DNA from: JBBSIG01 sp038232215
GTDB lineage: Bacteria; Actinomycetota; Thermoleophilia; Gaiellales; Gaiellaceae
Assembly: GCA_038232215.1 (NCBI GenBank)
Contig: JBBSIG010000152.1
Span: 1-6,505 of the forward strand
DNA length: 6,505 nt
Reading direction: 5' to 3'
The position numbers and the translations under genes were made by a program. Shown here in pieces: positions 5,544 to 6,505 of the stretch (positions within the stretch are counted from its first letter, which is position 1; each line of letters starts with the position of its first letter). The notes below the pieces were generated by a model, which saw only the letters and a program-made list of their open reading frames with translations, did not search any database and had not been told where the DNA came from.

Positions 5544-6325
5544 TGCTCCGTGTAGACGTTGAGCCTGCCGCCGCGGACGAAGCCGCAGAGTGTGACGCCG
5601 CGATCGGCTCCGAGCTCGACGGCGAGGCTCGAGGGCGCACCGACCGCGACGAGGATCGGGCAGCCGGCGACCGCCGCCTTCTGGACGAGCTCGAACGACA
5701 GGCGGCCGCTCACGCAGAGGAGCGACTGCGCAAGCGGCAGGCGCCCCTCTGCGAACGCCCACCCGAGCACCTTGTCGAGCGCGTTGTGGCGTCCGACGTC
5801 CTCGCGCACGGCGAGCAGCTCGCCCGCTGCGTCGAAGAGACCGCTCGCGTGTAGACCTCCGGTGGCGGCGAAGGTCGGTTGCGCCTCGCGCAAGAGGTCG
5901 GGCAGCGCGGAGACGAGACCCGCGGAGACGCGGAGGTCGGCTCCGACGCGCGGCGCCTCGACGGCGACCGCCTCGAGGGCCCCCTTGCCGCAGACACCGC
6001 AGGACGACGAGGTGTAGAAGCTGCGCTGAACGGCTGAGAGATCGGCCCCGGGAGCCTCGACCTCCACCGTGTTGGCCGCAAGGTCGTCGGGCAGCGCCGC
6101 CCTCCGGGGCGAGAGCCCCTCGGAGAGGCAGAAGCCGAGCGCGAGCTCCTCGTCGTGGCCCGGGGTGCGCATGGTGACGGCGACCGGGCGTCCATTCACA
6201 CGAATCTCGAGCGGCTCCTCGACCGCGACCCAGTCGCCGGCACGCTTTCCCCCGGGCAGCTGGAGGACGTCCACCGTCCTCGCCGCGTACGGCGGCGTCC
6301 GGAGCGGCCATTCGTCGGCGGCCAT
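5525..6325 (-). CDS. fdhD: Formate dehydrogenase accessory sulfurtransferase FdhD
   Basis: This encodes a 266-residue cytosolic sulfur carrier that takes persulfide sulfur from a cysteine desulfurase and passes it to the Mo/W-bis-MGD cofactor of formate dehydrogenase, which is essential for that enzyme's activity. Family motifs in order: EEPLEIRVNGRPVAV (36-50), RTPGHDEELALGFCLSEG (53-70), SSSCGVCGKGALE (106-118) with the sulfur-transferring pair C109 and C112, TGGLHASGLF (155-164), REDVGRHNALDKV (174-186), SGRLSFELVQKA (206-217) and CGFVRGGRLNVYT (247-259). All key residues are present and the length is normal. The ATG start fits the family N-terminus, although no Shine-Dalgarno is obvious. 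It lies 11 bp after the stop of an upstream gene on the same strand and overlaps mobA, so all three are likely one operon. The formate dehydrogenase itself is outside the window. Confidence 0.96.
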   Translation of the reverse strand: MAADEWPLRTPPYAARTVDVLQLPGGKRAGDWVAVEEPLEIRVNGRPVAVTMRTPGHDEELALGFCLSEGLSPRRAALPDDLAANTVEVEAPGADLSAVQRSFYTSSSCGVCGKGALEAVAVEAPRVGADLRVSAGLVSALPDLLREAQPTFAATGGLHASGLFDAAGELLAVREDVGRHNALDKVLGWAFAEGRLPLAQSLLCVSGRLSFELVQKAAVAGCPILVAVGAPSSLAVELGADRGVTLCGFVRGGRLNVYTEQWRITA

Positions 6326-6336
6326 CGCCGCACAGA

Positions 6337-6504
6337 CTACGGCGCGCTTCGCGTCTCGATCAGCGTCTCGTAGACCCCGCGGTAGCCGTTGACGGCGGCC
6401 GCGACGTCGCCGAGCGAGCTCTCGCCCCGCTCCGAGAGCCGGGTGAGCTCACGGGCGGCGAGAAACTCGCTGACGATCTCCCGCTCGTCGCCGGCGCGCG
6501 CCAC
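6337..6504 (-). CDS. C-terminal fragment of an unrecognised protein (runs off the window)
   Basis: A minus-strand frame is open from the window edge to TAG at 6337-6339, giving 55 visible residues ending IETRSAP. Third positions are strongly G/C, as in the neighbouring real genes. It ends 11 bp before the fdhD ATG in the same direction, which fits an operon. The fragment is charged and looks helical (EIVSEFLAARELTRLSERG, then GYRGVYETLIETR). I do not recognise a family. A GTG sits at 6504-6502, but whether it is a start or an internal valine cannot be told from this window. Operon position makes a link to formate dehydrogenase or molybdenum cofactor maturation possible, but nothing in the residues shows it. 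Confidence 0.6.
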   Translation of the reverse strand: MARAGDEREIVSEFLAARELTRLSERGESSLGDVAAAVNGYRGVYETLIETRSAP

Positions 6505-6505
6505 C

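Overview
This is a very GC-rich (roughly 70% by eye) bacterial chromosomal segment with strong third-position G/C bias, GTG/TTG starts and weak Shine-Dalgarno sequences. The proteins look actinobacterial (Actinomycetota); a Thermoleophilia-like lineage is plausible from gene order and protein style, but that is inference. It is a conserved housekeeping region, with no mobile element, CRISPR array or phage gene.

Plus strand. Positions 1-230 hold no convincing gene. They contain a terminator-like hairpin with a T-rich tail (50-82), a run of GC-rich hairpins, and an 11-bp perfect inverted repeat ending two bases before the rpsR start. Then come rpsR (S18, zinc-ribbon form), rplI (L9 with a long acidic tail), a six-helix YihY/BrkB-family membrane protein, dnaB (replicative helicase, no intein) and purA (adenylosuccinate synthetase). 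rpsR and rplI are joined by an unusual triplicated 8-bp unit that makes a chain of overlapping stop/start codons.

The 240-bp gap between the membrane protein gene and dnaB is the densest regulatory stretch. It has three perfect GTCCACA heptamers (DnaA-box-like, two of them in a perfect 17-bp dyad), three degenerate DnaA-like boxes, a candidate promoter, and a 13/14 match to the Gram-positive LexA/SOS operator placed where transcription would start, inside a relatively AT-rich island. This suggests that dnaB is controlled by DnaA and/or the SOS response. An origin-like function is possible but unproven.

Minus strand. Converging on purA is a molybdenum-cofactor/formate dehydrogenase maturation cluster: the C-terminal end of an unrecognised gene, then fdhD, then mobA, which overlaps the end of fdhD. 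MobA would attach GMP to molybdopterin, and FdhD would sulfurate the bis-MGD cofactor of a formate dehydrogenase encoded elsewhere.

The genes are ordinary. The interest lies in the junctions: the rpsR leader, the rpsR-rplI coupling chain and the dnaB upstream region.
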